A program made the position numbers and the translations under genes. Positions 41,702 to 60,354 of a DNA stretch of 64,000 bases are shown here, piece after piece. Positions within the stretch are counted from its first letter, which is position 1. Each line of letters starts with the position of its first letter. Source of the stretch: Ornithorhynchus anatinus (Eukaryota; Chordata; Mammalia; Monotremata; Ornithorhynchidae); assembly GCF_004115215.2 (NCBI RefSeq), contig NC_041732.1, forward strand, positions 3,428,610 through 3,492,609. The letters are read 5' to 3'. The notes below the pieces were generated by a model. It did not search any database and had not been told where the DNA came from. It saw nothing but the letters and a program-made list of their open reading frames with translations.

Positions 41702-44700
41702 CTAGGTGGGAGGGGGGCCGTTGACGTAGCGTAAGACTAGGTGGGGGGGCCAGGCGGGGCGGTGCAGGGTGCAGTCGGGTCTCCCCGGCGGGAGCAGGAG
41801 CCACAGGGAACCGAGGAGCAGCAGGAGCAGGAGCAGCAACCCCGGCCCGGGGCCCGCCCGACCCCGTCTGGGTGGCGATGGGGGTCCGGCCACGGAGCTG
41901 CACCAGAGGAGAGGAGCAGGAGGAGGTTGCTGCAGAACACCCGCCCGCCGCCCCCATTCCACCCTCCCCTCCCATTCCCCGTCTTACCCCATTTCGATCT
42001 GCAGGGCAACCTCGGGGGGGGCAGAGGAGCTGGGCTGCATCTTCGGGGCCTAATAACAATGGTGGTACTTGTAAGCACTTTGTGCCAAACACTGTTCTAA
42101 GTGCAAGTTCGTCAGGAAGCAGCATGGCCTAGTGGATAGAGCCCCGGCTTGGGAGTCGGAAGGACCTGGGTTCTAATCTCCACTAGGTCTGCTGTGTGAC
42201 CTTGGGCAAGTCACTTCACTGGGCCTCAGTTCCCTCATCTGTAAAATGGGGATTAAGACTGTGAGCCCCATGTGGGTCAGAGACCGTGTCCAACCTGATT
42301 AACTTGTATCTACCCCTTCGCTTAGAACAGTGCTTGATGCATAGTAAGAGCTTAACAAGTACTATAATTACTACCTTAATTATTATTTACAGATGAAGTA
42401 ACTGAGGTCCAGAAAAGGGAAGGGACTTGCCCACGGTCACACAGCAGACAAGTGACAGAGCGGGGATTAGAATCTAGGTCCTTCCGATTCCCAGGCCCGG
42501 GTAACCGTGTTGCTGCTCACGGGGGTGGGGGAGACCCTTGGCGGGGGCCCATAGGAGAGAGGACACCCCCCCCCCCCGTGTGATTCCCAGGGGGGCGGGT
42601 GGGGGTCTGGGGCTCCCGGTACCTGGGTGTCCGGGGGAGAGCAGCGCTGCCTCCCGCCCGTGGTCGTCCTCAGCCAGTTTTCCACACGGGCCGTCTCCAC
42701 ACCCAGCCCCAGAGGACCCCGGTCCTGCACCACCGCCGGCCCAGCCCCAGCTGGCGATGAAAACGGGGCTGGAGCCCGGCACAGCCCGCCTGGATTTGAA
42801 CCCTCATCCTGGGCCGGGCAGGGCCGGAGTGGGCAATCCCGCCCCAGCGCAGCAGTGCCGGCCCGGGTGGGGCCGGGCGGGGCCTGGAAAGAGGCGGAGA
42901 GAGATGGGGGTCGGCAGAGAGACGTACAGAGCCAGAGAGATCTCTCCCGGCCCGGCCCCCACTCACCCCTGGCGGGAGGGGGTCCGCCGCACCCGGCTCG
43001 GTCTGGCCGCACCACTGGCTAGGAGTCGTGCTCGCCCAAACCCAGTCGGCTTCTGGGCCCGATTTCCCTGAAAGAGAAGCCTTAGTTGGCGTCCGGTGGT
43101 CAGGGCTATGCCCCCTCCTCAATCTTGTCTCCCCAGGACTGGACTGCGAAAGAGCAGTGCCCCCTCCCCAATCGTATGGTTCCCCTCCAACACGGATGAG
43201 GGTAGACCGTGCCCCCTTCCCAATCTCGTAGTTCCCCCCAGCTTGGACCAGGGCAGAGCCGCACCCCCTCCTCAAATCTGGTCTCCCCCCAGATCGGAGC
43301 AGAACTATCCCCCCTCCTCAATCTGGGGTCTCCTGGCCCGGGGCAGGGCCGTGCCCCCTCCTCAATCTGGTCTCTCCCAGGTCAGAGCAGAACCATTCCC
43401 CCTCCTCAATCTGGGATCCCCTTGGCCGGGGCAGAGCTGTGCCCCCTCCTCAATCTTGGGGGGTTCTCAGGACCGGGGAAAAGCTACGCCCCTTCTCAAC
43501 ACCTCCCGGCGCCTTCTGGATGCCCGGCCGGGGTCAGGGGTCAGGGCACCCACCGCTGTGGAAGGACGAGTCCTCGTCGTCGGGCGAGGTTGAGCCGCCG
43601 ACGTCCCCCGCCGGGTCCCACTCCAGCTCTTCGGGGGGACCCCTTCCGCCCCCCGCCCCGCACTCCTCTCCCTCCGAGTCCCACTCGGGCAGCCACGAGT
43701 CCTCGAACACCTGGGATGAGGGGAGAGAAAGAGAGGGCAGAGGAGGGGTCAGGCCCAAGGCCGGGCCGGCCCCTCCGGGGGCACTGAGGGCGGCGAGGTC
43801 CGGCCAGGGGGTCCCGTACCAGGCTGTGGCTGACGAGTCTGCCCTGCAGCTGGGCCAACCGGCCGAACACGGTCTGGCACTGCCCGCTGAGCGCCCGCAG
43901 CGCCTCCTCCAACGCCACCGCGTCCCGCGGGTCGCTGCGCTGCATCAGCCCCTCTCCGGCCGCCAGCACCGCGTCCACACGCTTCGCCACACGCTGCACA
44001 TCGCTCCGGAAAGACTGCTCGGAGGGCCGGGGCCACAGGGCAAGGGAAGGGACAAACCAGAAGAGAGGAGAAGGGGAGCAGAAGATGCTTAGCTCATAGT
44101 AAGCGCTTAAATACCATAAAAAAACCAAGAGGGGCAGAGGTCTGCGACCCCAGCCTCCCACCCCTCTGCCAGGGACAGTTTCACATCCACCCCGCCCCTT
44201 CCTCCAGCCTCAGCCTCTTGCTTGTCCGTCATAAAATAATAATCTGGCCTAGTGGAGAGGGCCCGGGTCTGGGAGTCAGAATGCCGGTTCCGCCACTTGT
44301 CCGCTGTGTGACCTTGGTCAAGTCGCTTCTCTAGGCCTCAGTTAACTCGCCTGTAAAAGGGGGTTTGAGAGGGTAAGCTCCAAATGGGACAGGGAGTGTG
44401 TCCAGCTTGATTTGCTTGTAGCCAACCCAGCGCTTAGTACAGTGCCTGACGTAGTAAGCGCTTAACTAATACCATTCTTCTTCTTATTAAATGTCACTCA
44501 TTATTAGGCGATAATAGTGCCATTTTCAGTGTTTACTCTGTGCCAGCAATTATACTAAACACTGGGGTAGATACAAAGTAATCCAATCGGACACGGCGAC
44601 TTGGGGCTCACAGTCTCAATCCCCATTTTTACAGAGGAGGAAACTGAGGCGGAGAGAAGTGAAGTGACATGCCCAAGGCTACCCAACAGATAAGTGGAGG

Positions 44701-47380
44701 ATCCGGGATTGGAAAGTAAGTCCTCTCACTCCAGGCCCGGGCTCTTTCCACAAGGCCTCGTGGGTCACCCCCTAACCCCAGATACCACCCCCGCGCCCCA
44801 GCCCCTACCGGATAGACCCAGGCCCGCTTTGCTCCGGGGGCAGACTCAGCCATCGGACATTGGAGACAGCCTCCCCGCAGGCTACCAGCTGGACCAGGAC
44901 GGCCCCTCGGCTGCCCCGCAGCCCCCCGTACCTGGAGCCGTGCCACCTTCTGCCGGGCCGAGCCCCCCGAGAAGTGCTCCACGTCACTGAGCCTCAGGGC
45001 GAGTTCGGCGAGCCCCAGGCGCGCCCCCTCCTCCTCCCCGTCGAACAGCTCCCGCCGGCTGACCAGGTGCTGGGGAGGCGAGACCCCCGCCCGGTTACCT
45101 CCCCTCACCCCCCAAACCACGCGTCCCGCCGGGAGCCGCCCCCCGCCACTCTGACCCACCCAAGACTCCTTCGGCCCTTCCAGGCTCCTCCCGCCCCGGC
45201 TGCTGACCCCCGCACCGACCCCTGACTCCCCGGCCACTGTCCCCCGGCTCTGGCCACAGACCCCCCCCCCCAGGCTGCTGACCCCCTGCTCCGGCTGCAG
45301 GCTTCCCCGGATTACTGACCCCCGGCTCCGCTGCAGACTCCCCCAGGTCGCTGACCACCGGCTCCTCCGGCCGCTGATTTCCGTCTCCGACCTCTGACCC
45401 CCTGCTCTGGCTATAGACCCCCAGGCCTCTGACCCCCGGCTCTGGCTGCAGCCTCCCCTAGGTCCCTGACCCCCGGCTCCGGACGCTGACCCTTGGCTCC
45501 GGCCGCGGACCCATCCTCCCCAGGTCGTTGACCCCCTGCTCCGGCTGCAGACCCCCAGACCTCTGACCCCCAGATCCGGCTGCAGATTCCCCAGGCCTCT
45601 GACCCTCAGGGTCGGGCTCCAGACCCCCCCAGGTCGCTGCCCCCCAGGCCCGTCCGCCGTCCGCACCTTGAGCCTCTTGTGTCCGGCGGCCGCGCGTTGG
45701 TGCAGCAGGTGCCACCGCCGGTTACTGTCCTGCAGCAGGGCGCGGAGGCGACCCCGGGCCCGGTCCCGGTCGCCGTCCCCGCGGCCCAGCACCAGCCGCC
45801 GGTATCGCCCGTTCAGCGCCTCCAGCTCGGCCAGCCGCGCCCCCACCTGCCGCTGCAGCCCCTGCCCGCGGGGACGGACGGACACACCGGGGAGGTCAGG
45901 TCTACTAACTCTCTTCCCCTCTCCCAAGCCCTCCTGAGAGCTCACCTCCTCCAGGAGGCCTTCCCACGCTGAGCCCTCCCTTTCCCTCTGCTCCTCCTCC
46001 TCCTCCCTCTGCTCTTCCCCCTTCCCTCAGCGCTGTGCTCATTTGTATATATCATCTATTACTCTATTTATTTTGTTAATGAGGCGTATATCTCCTTGAT
46101 TCTATTTATGTTGATGATATGGTCTTGTTTTGTTTTCTGTTCTGCTCTGCCGTCCGTCACCCCCGTTTGGACCGTGAGCCCGTCACTGGGCCGGGATTGC
46201 CTCTCTCTGTTGCCCAATTGTCCATTCCAAGCGCTTAGTCCAGTGCTCTGCCCATAGTAAGCGCCCAGTAAACGGGAAGCAGCGTGGTTCGGTGGAAAAG
46301 AGCATGGGCTTGGGAGTCAGAAGTCATGGGTTCGAATCCCACCTCTGCCACTTGTCAGCTGGGTGACTGTGGGCGAGTCACTTAACTTCTCTGTGCCTCA
46401 GTGACCTCATCTGGAAAATGGGGATTAAAAACTGTGAGCCCCACGTGGGACAACCTGATCACTCTGTATCTACCGCAGGGCTTAGAACAGTGCTCCGCAC
46501 ATAGTAAGCGCTTAACAAATACCAACATTATTGTGAGAAATACTGTTGAATGAAGGTGAGGTCAGGCCGGCCCGGGGTCTGCTCCCCTCCCGAGGGGCAG
46601 AGCGGAGGCGGGGGGCGAGAGGGGCAGGAGGAGCCGGCGGGAGGGGCACCCGTGACCCACCGGCCACGGCGTCCTGGGGTGGGGGAGACCCTGCCCCTCC
46701 GGCCCGCGCCCCTCCCCTACCTCGCAGCGCTTGAGCTGGGCCCGGGCCTCGGCGTAGAGCACGTGGGCGGAGCTGGGGAGGGGGGCGGCCGCCTCGGCCC
46801 CCTCCAACCAGTCCCGAAAGCGGCTCAGCGAGTCCAGCAAACTGCCCCAGAGCGCTCGCACCTGCTCCATCCTGGGGACGGGGGCCAGATGAGCCGGACG
46901 CCTGGGTCCCCCCCAAACACCCGCCTCCCTTTCCACGGGCAGCCGGTCCGCTTCCTCTCTCCTCTCCCCTCGCCGCTGCGTGACTCGGTTTACCCTCCCC
47001 AGGGGACGATCGGGCGCTCTCCCCCGCCCCCCCCCCCGACTCCGCCCCAGAGTGGACGGGGATGCGCGCAGGTGCGTGACTCGGTTTACCCTCCCCGGGG
47101 GAGGATCCCCACTCTGACTCACCGCCCCCCTCCCCCCCCCGGCGCCCCGGCGTCGGTGCCCGCCTCGGTAGCGGGTTAGGACCGGGGCCGGGCGCCAGGA
47201 CGTCGGGCCTTCCCACCCAAGTGCAGGAGGGAAGGCCCGGCCTCACCTGATCCTCTTCTCCACCGAGGCTGAGCAGACGTCGCAGGCCGAGGAGCCCCTG
47301 AGCGGCTGCCCCCCGGGAGCCCCAGGGGGGTGGTCGCTGCGGAGCCCGGAGGGCCAGGAACTCGGTCTGGGGGGCGGCAT
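41702..47380 (-). CDS. SYNE4: Nesprin-4, KASH-domain nuclear-envelope protein
   Basis: Nine coding exons (5' to 3'): 47380-47247, 46871-46721, 45861-45667, 45069-44932, 44014-43820, 43710-43554, 42750-42623, 42034-41988, 41897-41702; in phase, 446 residues (human about 404). Nesprin-4 sits in the outer nuclear membrane, binds SUN proteins through its C-terminal KASH peptide, and links to kinesin-1. The end is a Leu-rich membrane helix (LLLLLLLLLGSLWLLL) and LVLRYVNGPPPT, a textbook KASH tail. Exon 6 contains ELEWDPAGDVGG, nearly identical to human. HPPGAP near residue 18 also matches. Residues about 46-270 contain spectrin-repeat-like helices (LWGSLLDSLSRFRDWLEGAE; RLAELEALNGRYRRLVLG). Introns hold two minisatellites. 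The acceptor at 42034 has a weak pyrimidine tract because an old SINE piece abuts it. Confidence 0.9.
42054..42500. mobile_element. Three SINE pieces in a SYNE4 intron
   Basis: Minus-strand tail 42054-42110, whole plus-strand SINE 42115-42385, and minus-strand fragment 42385-42500. Confidence 0.8.
43105..43500. repeat. Minisatellite in a SYNE4 intron
   Basis: About eight copies of a variable 45-60-bp unit built on CCCCCTCCTCAATCTGGTCT followed by a CAG-G-containing linker and GGGGCAGAGC. It lies between the coding exons at 43710-43554 and 42750-42623. Confidence 0.85.
44245..44760. mobile_element. SINE pair in a SYNE4 intron
   Basis: Plus-strand SINE 44245-44480 and minus-strand SINE 44510-44760. 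Both are worn; a further SINE tail lies at 44085-44120. Confidence 0.8.
45190..45650. repeat. Minisatellite in a SYNE4 intron
   Basis: Ten or more degenerate copies of a roughly 33-45-bp unit: CTGACCCCCGGCTCCGGCTG, CAGACYCCCCAGGYC. The long minus-strand open frame across it (with repeated VRGLG) is a product of the repeat, not an exon. Confidence 0.85.
45935..46545 (+). mobile_element. L2 3' end interrupted by Mon-1
   Basis: L2 from 45935 (CACCTCCTCCAGGAGGCCTT) to 46276, then Mon-1 46277-46535, then the last L2 bases TACTGTTGAATGAA. A clear nested insertion. Confidence 0.88.
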
Positions 47381-47444
47381 CGCCCTGCGGGGACCAGGGG
47401 CAGAGGTGGGCAGACCACCCTCCTCAGGCCCTCCACCCCCGACC

Positions 47445-47690
47445 CGCCAGCCAGCGCTTAGGACATCAACCGTTAGTACGGGGCCTGGCGTATCGGTCGC
47501 CCTTAACAAATACTATTATTATTTCCAGCAGGAGAAGTCAAACCGCCCGGGGACCAGCCCACACCACCACCCCTCCCCGGGGGACCTGAGCCCCCAGTCG
47601 GCACTATGTTTAGTCTCTTCCAAGCGCTTAGTACAGTGCTCTGCACATAGTAAGCGCTCAATAAATAGGATTGAATGAACTATTGAATGT
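47445..47690 (+). mobile_element. SINE tail and L2 tail upstream of SYNE4
   Basis: SINE tail 47445-47525 (CAGCGCTTAGGACATC) and L2 tail 47600-47690 ending ATAGGATTGAATGAA. Confidence 0.75.
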
Positions 47691-47699
47691 ACGGGGCAT

Positions 47700-48345
47700 C
47701 GAGGCACTCCAGAGAGGCGCCCCCACAATCTCTTTGGGGGCTCCGGGCGTCTCCCGTGAATCTCGAGTCCTCTCCACCTGGAAAGTGCTTGGAGATCCTC
47801 AGGGGGCGAGGGAAGAAGTCCAGCCCCCCTCCACCCGGGGGAGATCCCAGGGGGGGTCTCAGAGAGAAGGAAGGACGGCATTCCCAACCCAGGTTTCTGT
47901 GAGGCTCCAAGGGGGGAGGACCCGGGGCTCCTTTCCCTTCGCCCTTCCTGCTTCTCCCAGCTCGTTTTCGGGGGACAAAGATTACCGGTGGCTGGAGGAG
48001 GGGAAATGAGGGGGACGCCTTCGGGCTAGGAGGGAGTCCAAGGGGGGTCTGGGGAGGGGAGGGGGTTGAGGGCCTGCACCTGTCACAGGGGAGGGGCCTC
48101 CACCTCACCGGGATCCAGCTCGGCCTTCGATCCGGCCCACCCCCAGCCCCCCTTACCGTGGCCGGAGGGGACCGGGGCTCCCAGCCCGAAGAGGGGGAAG
48201 AGCTCGAAGGCCTCGGGGCCGTTGGGCCTCCTCCCCCGCCCCGCGGCCTCCAGCCTGGAGGAGGGGCCGGGGACCCAGGTAACCGGATCCCCAGGTGAGT
48301 CAGGGGGCGGACTCCGCCCGCCTGCTTAACCCCTCCCTCCCCGAG
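47700..48345. other. SYNE4: GC-rich 5' region of SYNE4
   Basis: Repeat-free. A stretch at about 48163-48259 has a good minus-strand acceptor and donor and an open frame (NGPEAFELFPLFGLG), but its phase does not join the ATG exon at 47380. It may be a 5' UTR exon or a chance frame. Confidence 0.35.
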
Positions 48346-48349
48346 GGAC

Positions 48350-49430
48350 GGTTCAAGTCAGGCAATCGAGCGCTTACTGTGTGCGGAGCGCTGGACCGTG
48401 CGCTTGGGAGAAAGACAAGCTGGCAGTACAACAGACACTGACCACAGCCAGCTTAGAGACTAGAGCGGGGAGACAGACATTAATAGAAGTAAATAAATGA
48501 TAGTTTAAGGTGTCTGAGCGGCTTGGGGGCTGGGGGCGAGGCGGGACCCCGCCATCTCCCCAGGCTGAGGCCCCCGGAGCAGACCCTTTTCCCCGCGGTC
48601 CGGGGGCTCCATCAGCTCGCCCCCTCCCACCTGACCTCGCTCATCCGCTACAACCCAGCCCACCCACTTGGCCTCTCCGACGCCGACCCACTCACTGTAC
48701 CTCGATCTTGCCTCTCTCACCGCGGACCCCTAGCCCGCGTCCTCCCTCTTCATATTCATTCAATAGTATTTATTGAGCGCTTACTATGGGCAGGGCACTG
48801 GACCAAGCGATTATATCTTCCTATCCGATAGACCACCACCCTCTCCTTCTTCAAAGCCCAGTTAAAATCGTATTTCCTTCGAGAGAACTTCCCTGACCCT
48901 AACCCTATCCACCCTCCCCCCTGCGTTATCTCTGCACATCGGCCTGTACCCCTCCAGGACTTTGATAGTCACCCCCTCCTCCCGCCAGCCCTACAGCACT
49001 TGTGGACGGAGGCTTATCTTTTGGTGTGTCCCCACCTGATTTATTTTAATGCCTCTCTTCCCCACTACCATGTAAGCCCCTTGAGTTTAGGTACATCATC
49101 TACTCTACTGTACTCTTCCAAGCACTTAGTACAGAACCGTGCACATACTGAGCTGATACTGTCCCCAAACCACCCTTCCCAGCTCCCTCCACCGCCATTC
49201 ATTCTTTCAATTGTATTTACCGAACGCTTACTATGTGCAGGGCACTGTATTAAGCACTTGGCATGTACAATTTGGCGACAGATAGAGACGATCCCTGCCC
49301 AACAACGGACTCACAGTCTAAACGGGGGAGACGGACTACAAAACAAGTAGTCTGGCGTAAATATCATGGAGATAGATAGAATCATAGATATATACACATC
49401 ATTAACAAAATAGATCACAAGACAGGGTCG
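48350..49430. mobile_element. L2 copies between SYNE4 and ALKBH6
   Basis: Inverted L2 tail 48350-48510; plus-strand L2 48510-48740 with ORF2 end (HLTSLIRYNPAHPLGLSDA), interrupted by an inverted tail at 48745-48815 and continuing to 49150; inverted L2 49190-49430. Confidence 0.8.
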
Positions 49431-49452
49431 CGCATCAGCAGGGACAACTCAA

Positions 49453-49458
49453 TTTATT
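49453..49458 (-). terminator. ALKBH6: ALKBH6 poly(A) signal
   Basis: AATAAA on the minus strand about 400 bp past the stop codon, in repeat-free 3' UTR that includes a 29-bp direct duplication (GGTCTCCTGGAGGTGGGGGG) at about 49589-49645. Confidence 0.75.
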
Positions 49459-49863
49459 CCTTCCACTTGATACAAATGTCTTTGGCTGTGGGACTGGAAG
49501 GGGAGGGCGAGGTGGGCCGGTCTCGAGCCTTCTCCGCTGTCCCCCATATCGGATTGGGAAGCCAAACCCAAGCCAGTCCCTGACCATCCAACGGTCTCCT
49601 GGAGGTGGGGGGTTTGGAGACGGTCTCCTGGAGGTGGGGGGTTTGAAGAACTGCCCCCTGGACTCAGGTGCCTGGCTCCTCCTCCACTGGGCAGGGGGCA
49701 TTGTGGCCTACCCTCACCTCTGGCCCTCTCCCTCCCATAACAGCAGGTCGGAACCGGGCGTCCTGCCTCCCAGCCCCTTCTCCCCACTCACGGCCCGCCA
49801 TCGGTGAGTCGGTGGACCGCTACTTGGAGACCTCCCTCCTGCCCCCCCATCTTCACCTGGTGG

Positions 49864-56866
<7,003 letters not shown>

Positions 56867-56964
56867 CGTCCAGCTCCTTGCCAGATTCCGGAGGTCAGCC
56901 TGGAAAGAGCAAAGAAGCAGGAGAAGGGCCGCAAATCCCCAACCCACCCACCGTTCCTCCTTGG

Positions 56965-58670
56965 ACTGGTCCATATTCAATACTATTTGAGTGCTTACTA
57001 TGTGCAGAGCACTGTATTAAGCGCTTGGAATGGACAATTCGGCCACAGATGGAGACAATCCCTGCCCAATGAGGGGCTCACAGTCTAATCGGGGGAGACA
57101 GACGGACAAAAACAAGACAACATAATCACGATAAATAGAATCAAAGGGATATACACCTCATTAGCAAAATAAATAGGGTAATGTTGGTATTTGTTAAGCG
57201 CTTACTATGTGCAGAGCACTGTTCTAAGCGCTGGGGGAGATACAGGGTAATCAGGTTGTCTCACGTGAGGCTCACAGTTAATCCCCATTTTACAGATGAG
57301 GTAACTGAGGCACAGAGAAGTTCCACTCCCACCCCCATGGGCTGGTCCATATTCCACACTCCCCTCCTCCCCCATGGACAGGTCCACATCATCATCCCCC
57401 TGAGACTGTTTAAAACACCCTCTTTCTCCTCCCTGAACACTGGTCCATATCTTACCCCCCGACCCCCTCGCCGGGGTCCAGGCAACATCTTAAACACCCC
57501 TTCCTTCCCTCCCTCCTCCCCAGGTCTGGTCCATAGCCCACACGGTCCACCCCCCGACCCATCCCCACCGTGGCCTCATCCACAGAAGAAGGATGCTGGT
57601 ATCTGTTAAGTGGGCTAACTGCGTGCCAGGCACCGCACCCAACGCTGGGGGGGATACAAGCAAACTGAGCTGGACACAGTCCCTGTCTCACAGTCTCAAT
57701 CCCCATTTTAAGGATAAGGTAACGGAGGACCAGAGAAGCAAAGTGACTTGTCCAAGGTCACAGAGCAAAGTGGCGAAGGCAGGATTAGAACCCATGACCT
57801 TCCAACTCCCAGGACCGTGCCCTTTCCAGTAGGCCCCACTTTTTCTTATCCCACCCTTCCCTGCAGACTGCTCCGTTCGCCCTCTTTCCTCCTTTCCCTC
57901 TCGCTTCTCCCTTACGACGGTCCCTCTGTCCGATTTGCTTGTACCCACCCCAGCGATTAGTACAGTCCCTGGCACATAGCACTTAAAGACCACTATTATT
58001 ATTTGAATCTCAGCTTGGATCAAGCTTGATCACATCCCACCTTGATAAGCAGCGTGGCTCAGCGGAAAGAGCCCGGGTTTAGGAGTCAGAGGTCATGGGT
58101 TCTAATCCCAGCCCCGCCACCTATCAGCTGTGTGATCTTGGGCAAGTCCCTTCACTTCTCTGGGCCTCATCTGGAAAATGGGGATGAAGCCTGTGAGCCC
58201 CACGTGGGAGTAATAATGTTGGTATTTAAGTGCTTACTATGTGCAGAGCACTCTTCTAAGCGCTGGGGTAGATACGGGAATCAGGTTGTCCCACGTGGGG
58301 CTCACAGTCTCAATCCCCATTTTACAGATGAGGTAACTGAGGCCCAGAGAAGTGAAGTGACTTGCCCACAGTCACACAGCTGACAAGTGGCAGAGTGGGG
58401 ATTCGAACCCATGACCTCTGACTCCAAAGCCCGGGCTCTTTCCACTGAGCCACGTACCTTGTAACTACCCCCAGCGCTCAGAACAGTGCTTGGCACATAG
58501 TAAGCGCTTAACAAATACCATCATTATTATTAAAATGGGGATGAAGACTGTGAGCCCCACGTGGGACAACCTGATGACCCTGGATCTCTCCCAGCGCTTA
58601 GAACAGTGCCCTGCACATAGTAAGCGCTTAATAAATACCAACAATATTATGATGATGATGATTATCAAAC
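56965..58670. mobile_element. SINE/L2 pieces in ALKBH6 intron 1
   Basis: Inverted L2 56965-57175 joined to SINE 57176-57320; minus-strand SINE 57590-57830; plus-strand tail 57930-58000; plus-strand head 58048-58205; whole minus-strand Mon-1 58207-58455; plus-strand tails to 58670. The gap at 57330-57585 is pyrimidine-rich unique sequence. Confidence 0.8.
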
Positions 58671-58786
58671 GACCCCTCCTCGAGCTCCCCTCCCTCTCCC
58701 CACTTGCCCCCCCGCGCCCCTTTCACCTCCGCCTCCCGCCACGGGGGGGCGGCGAGGAGCCGACGTCGATGCTGCCCAATTCTCAC

Positions 58787-58970
58787 CTAACCACGGCGCG
58801 GAGCCACTTCCGGGGTTCGCCCGGGAGTGACAGCCCTCTCGTCCAATAGAAATCCAGAATGGGACCCAGGCCGCCGCGGACAGGCCAATGGGTGACGAGA
58901 GGTGGGGCTTAGGTCCGCGGATTAGCCATTGGGAAGGCGGTGGAGGCGGGACTTTGTCTCTCTCCCTCCA
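58787..58970 (-). promoter_or_regulatory. ALKBH6: ALKBH6 promoter and non-coding first exon
   Basis: CpG-rich, repeat-free. A minus-strand donor GGTTAG/gtgaga closes a presumed non-coding exon at 58787. Upstream are an ETS-type CCGGAAGTGG near 58806-58815, CCAAT at 58842-58846 and 58885-58889, and an inverted CCAAT at 58928-58932. Confidence 0.65.
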
Positions 58971-60350
58971 ATCATCATCATCATAATAATGTTGGTATTT
59001 GTTAAGCGCTTACTAAGTGCAGAGCACTGTTCTAAGCGCTGGGGGAGATAAAAAATTGTGGTATTTGTTAAGCGCTTACTATGTGCAGAGCACTGTTCTA
59101 AGCGCTGAGGGAGATAAAATAAAAAAAATTGTGGTATTTTGTTAAGCGCTTACTATGTGCAAAGCACTGTTCTAAGCGCTGGGTGATACAAGGTGATGAG
59201 GTTGGCCCACGTGGGGCTCCCAGTTTTAATCCCCATTTGACAGATGAGCTCACTGAGGCCCAGAGAAGTGAAGTGACTTGTCCAAGGTCACACAGCTGAC
59301 TAGTGGCGGAGCCAGGATTAGAACCCGTGACCTCTGACTCCCAAGCCTGTGCTTTTTCCACTGAGCCACGCTGATACAGGGTCATGGGATTGACCCACGT
59401 GGGGCTCACATCTTTTAAATCCCCATTTTTCCAGATGAGGTCACTGAGGCCCAGTGAAGTGACTTGCCCAAGGTCACACAGCAGACAAGTTGGCAGAGCT
59501 GAGATTATTCATTCATTCAATCATATTGATTGAGCGCTGACTGTGTGCAGAGCACTGGACTAAGCGCTTGGAATGGACAATTGGGCAACAGAGAGAGACC
59601 ATCCCTGCCCAACAATGGGCTCACAGTCTAAATGGGGGAGACAGACAGCAAAATAAGCAGTCTGGCGTCAATGTCATCCACATAAATAGAATCGTCATCA
59701 TAATAATAATGTTGGTATTTGTTAAGCACTTACTATGTTCCAAGCGCTGTTCTAAGCACTGGGGCAAGGTAATCAGGTTGTCCCACGTAGGGCTCACAGA
59801 CTTCAACCCCATTTTACAGATGAGGTAACTGAGGCCCAGAGAAGTGAAGTGACTTGCCCAAGGTCACACAGCTGACAAGTGGCAGAGCGGGGATTAGAAC
59901 CCAAGACCTCTGACTCGCAAGCCCGGGCTCTTTCCGCGAAGCCACGTTGCTTCTCATAGATATAGACACATCATTGACAAAATAAATAGAGTAATAAATA
60001 ATATGGACAAATATGCACAAGTGTTGTGGGGAGGGGAGGAGTGGCGGAGAGAAAGGGAGGGCTCAGTCTGGGAAGACCTCCTGGAGGAGGGGAGCTCTCA
60101 ATCCCCTCCCTTCCCTCCTCCCCTTTTCCCTCCACCCTCAGAGCCAGAGGGAACTGAACAAAACCAATCGTATTTATGGAGTGCTTCCTGTAGGAAGGAC
60201 ACTGTAATAATAATCATTCATTCAGTCGTATATTTTGAGCGCTTCCTGTGTGCAGAGCACTGTACTAAGCACTTGGAAAGTACAATGCGGCAACAAATAG
60301 TGACAATCCCTACCCCACAACGAGCTGACAGTCTAGAAGGGGGGAGACAA
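58971..60350. mobile_element. SINE tails and L2 with inserted Mon-1
   Basis: Three successive minus-strand SINE 3' halves (58978, 59052, 59128), the last nearly whole to 59375; inverted L2 59510-59690 and 59955-60100 split by Mon-1 59700-59955; inverted L2 tail 60210-60350. Confidence 0.8.
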
Positions 60351-60354
60351 TATG

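Noticed and set aside
44815-44925. Additional SYNE4 exon between exons 4 and 5
   Set aside because: Human nesprin-4 reads straight from the end of exon 4 to the start of exon 5, and the phases already agree.
44629-45945. 438-codon open frame on the minus strand across SYNE4
   Set aside because: It is two real SYNE4 exons read through introns whose minisatellite lacks stops; splice signals and phase give a different protein.
48163-48259. Extra N-terminal SYNE4 coding exon
   Set aside because: It has splice signals and an open frame, but its end phase does not match the exon with the ATG at 47380, and the human protein starts near that ATG (HPPGAP is shared).
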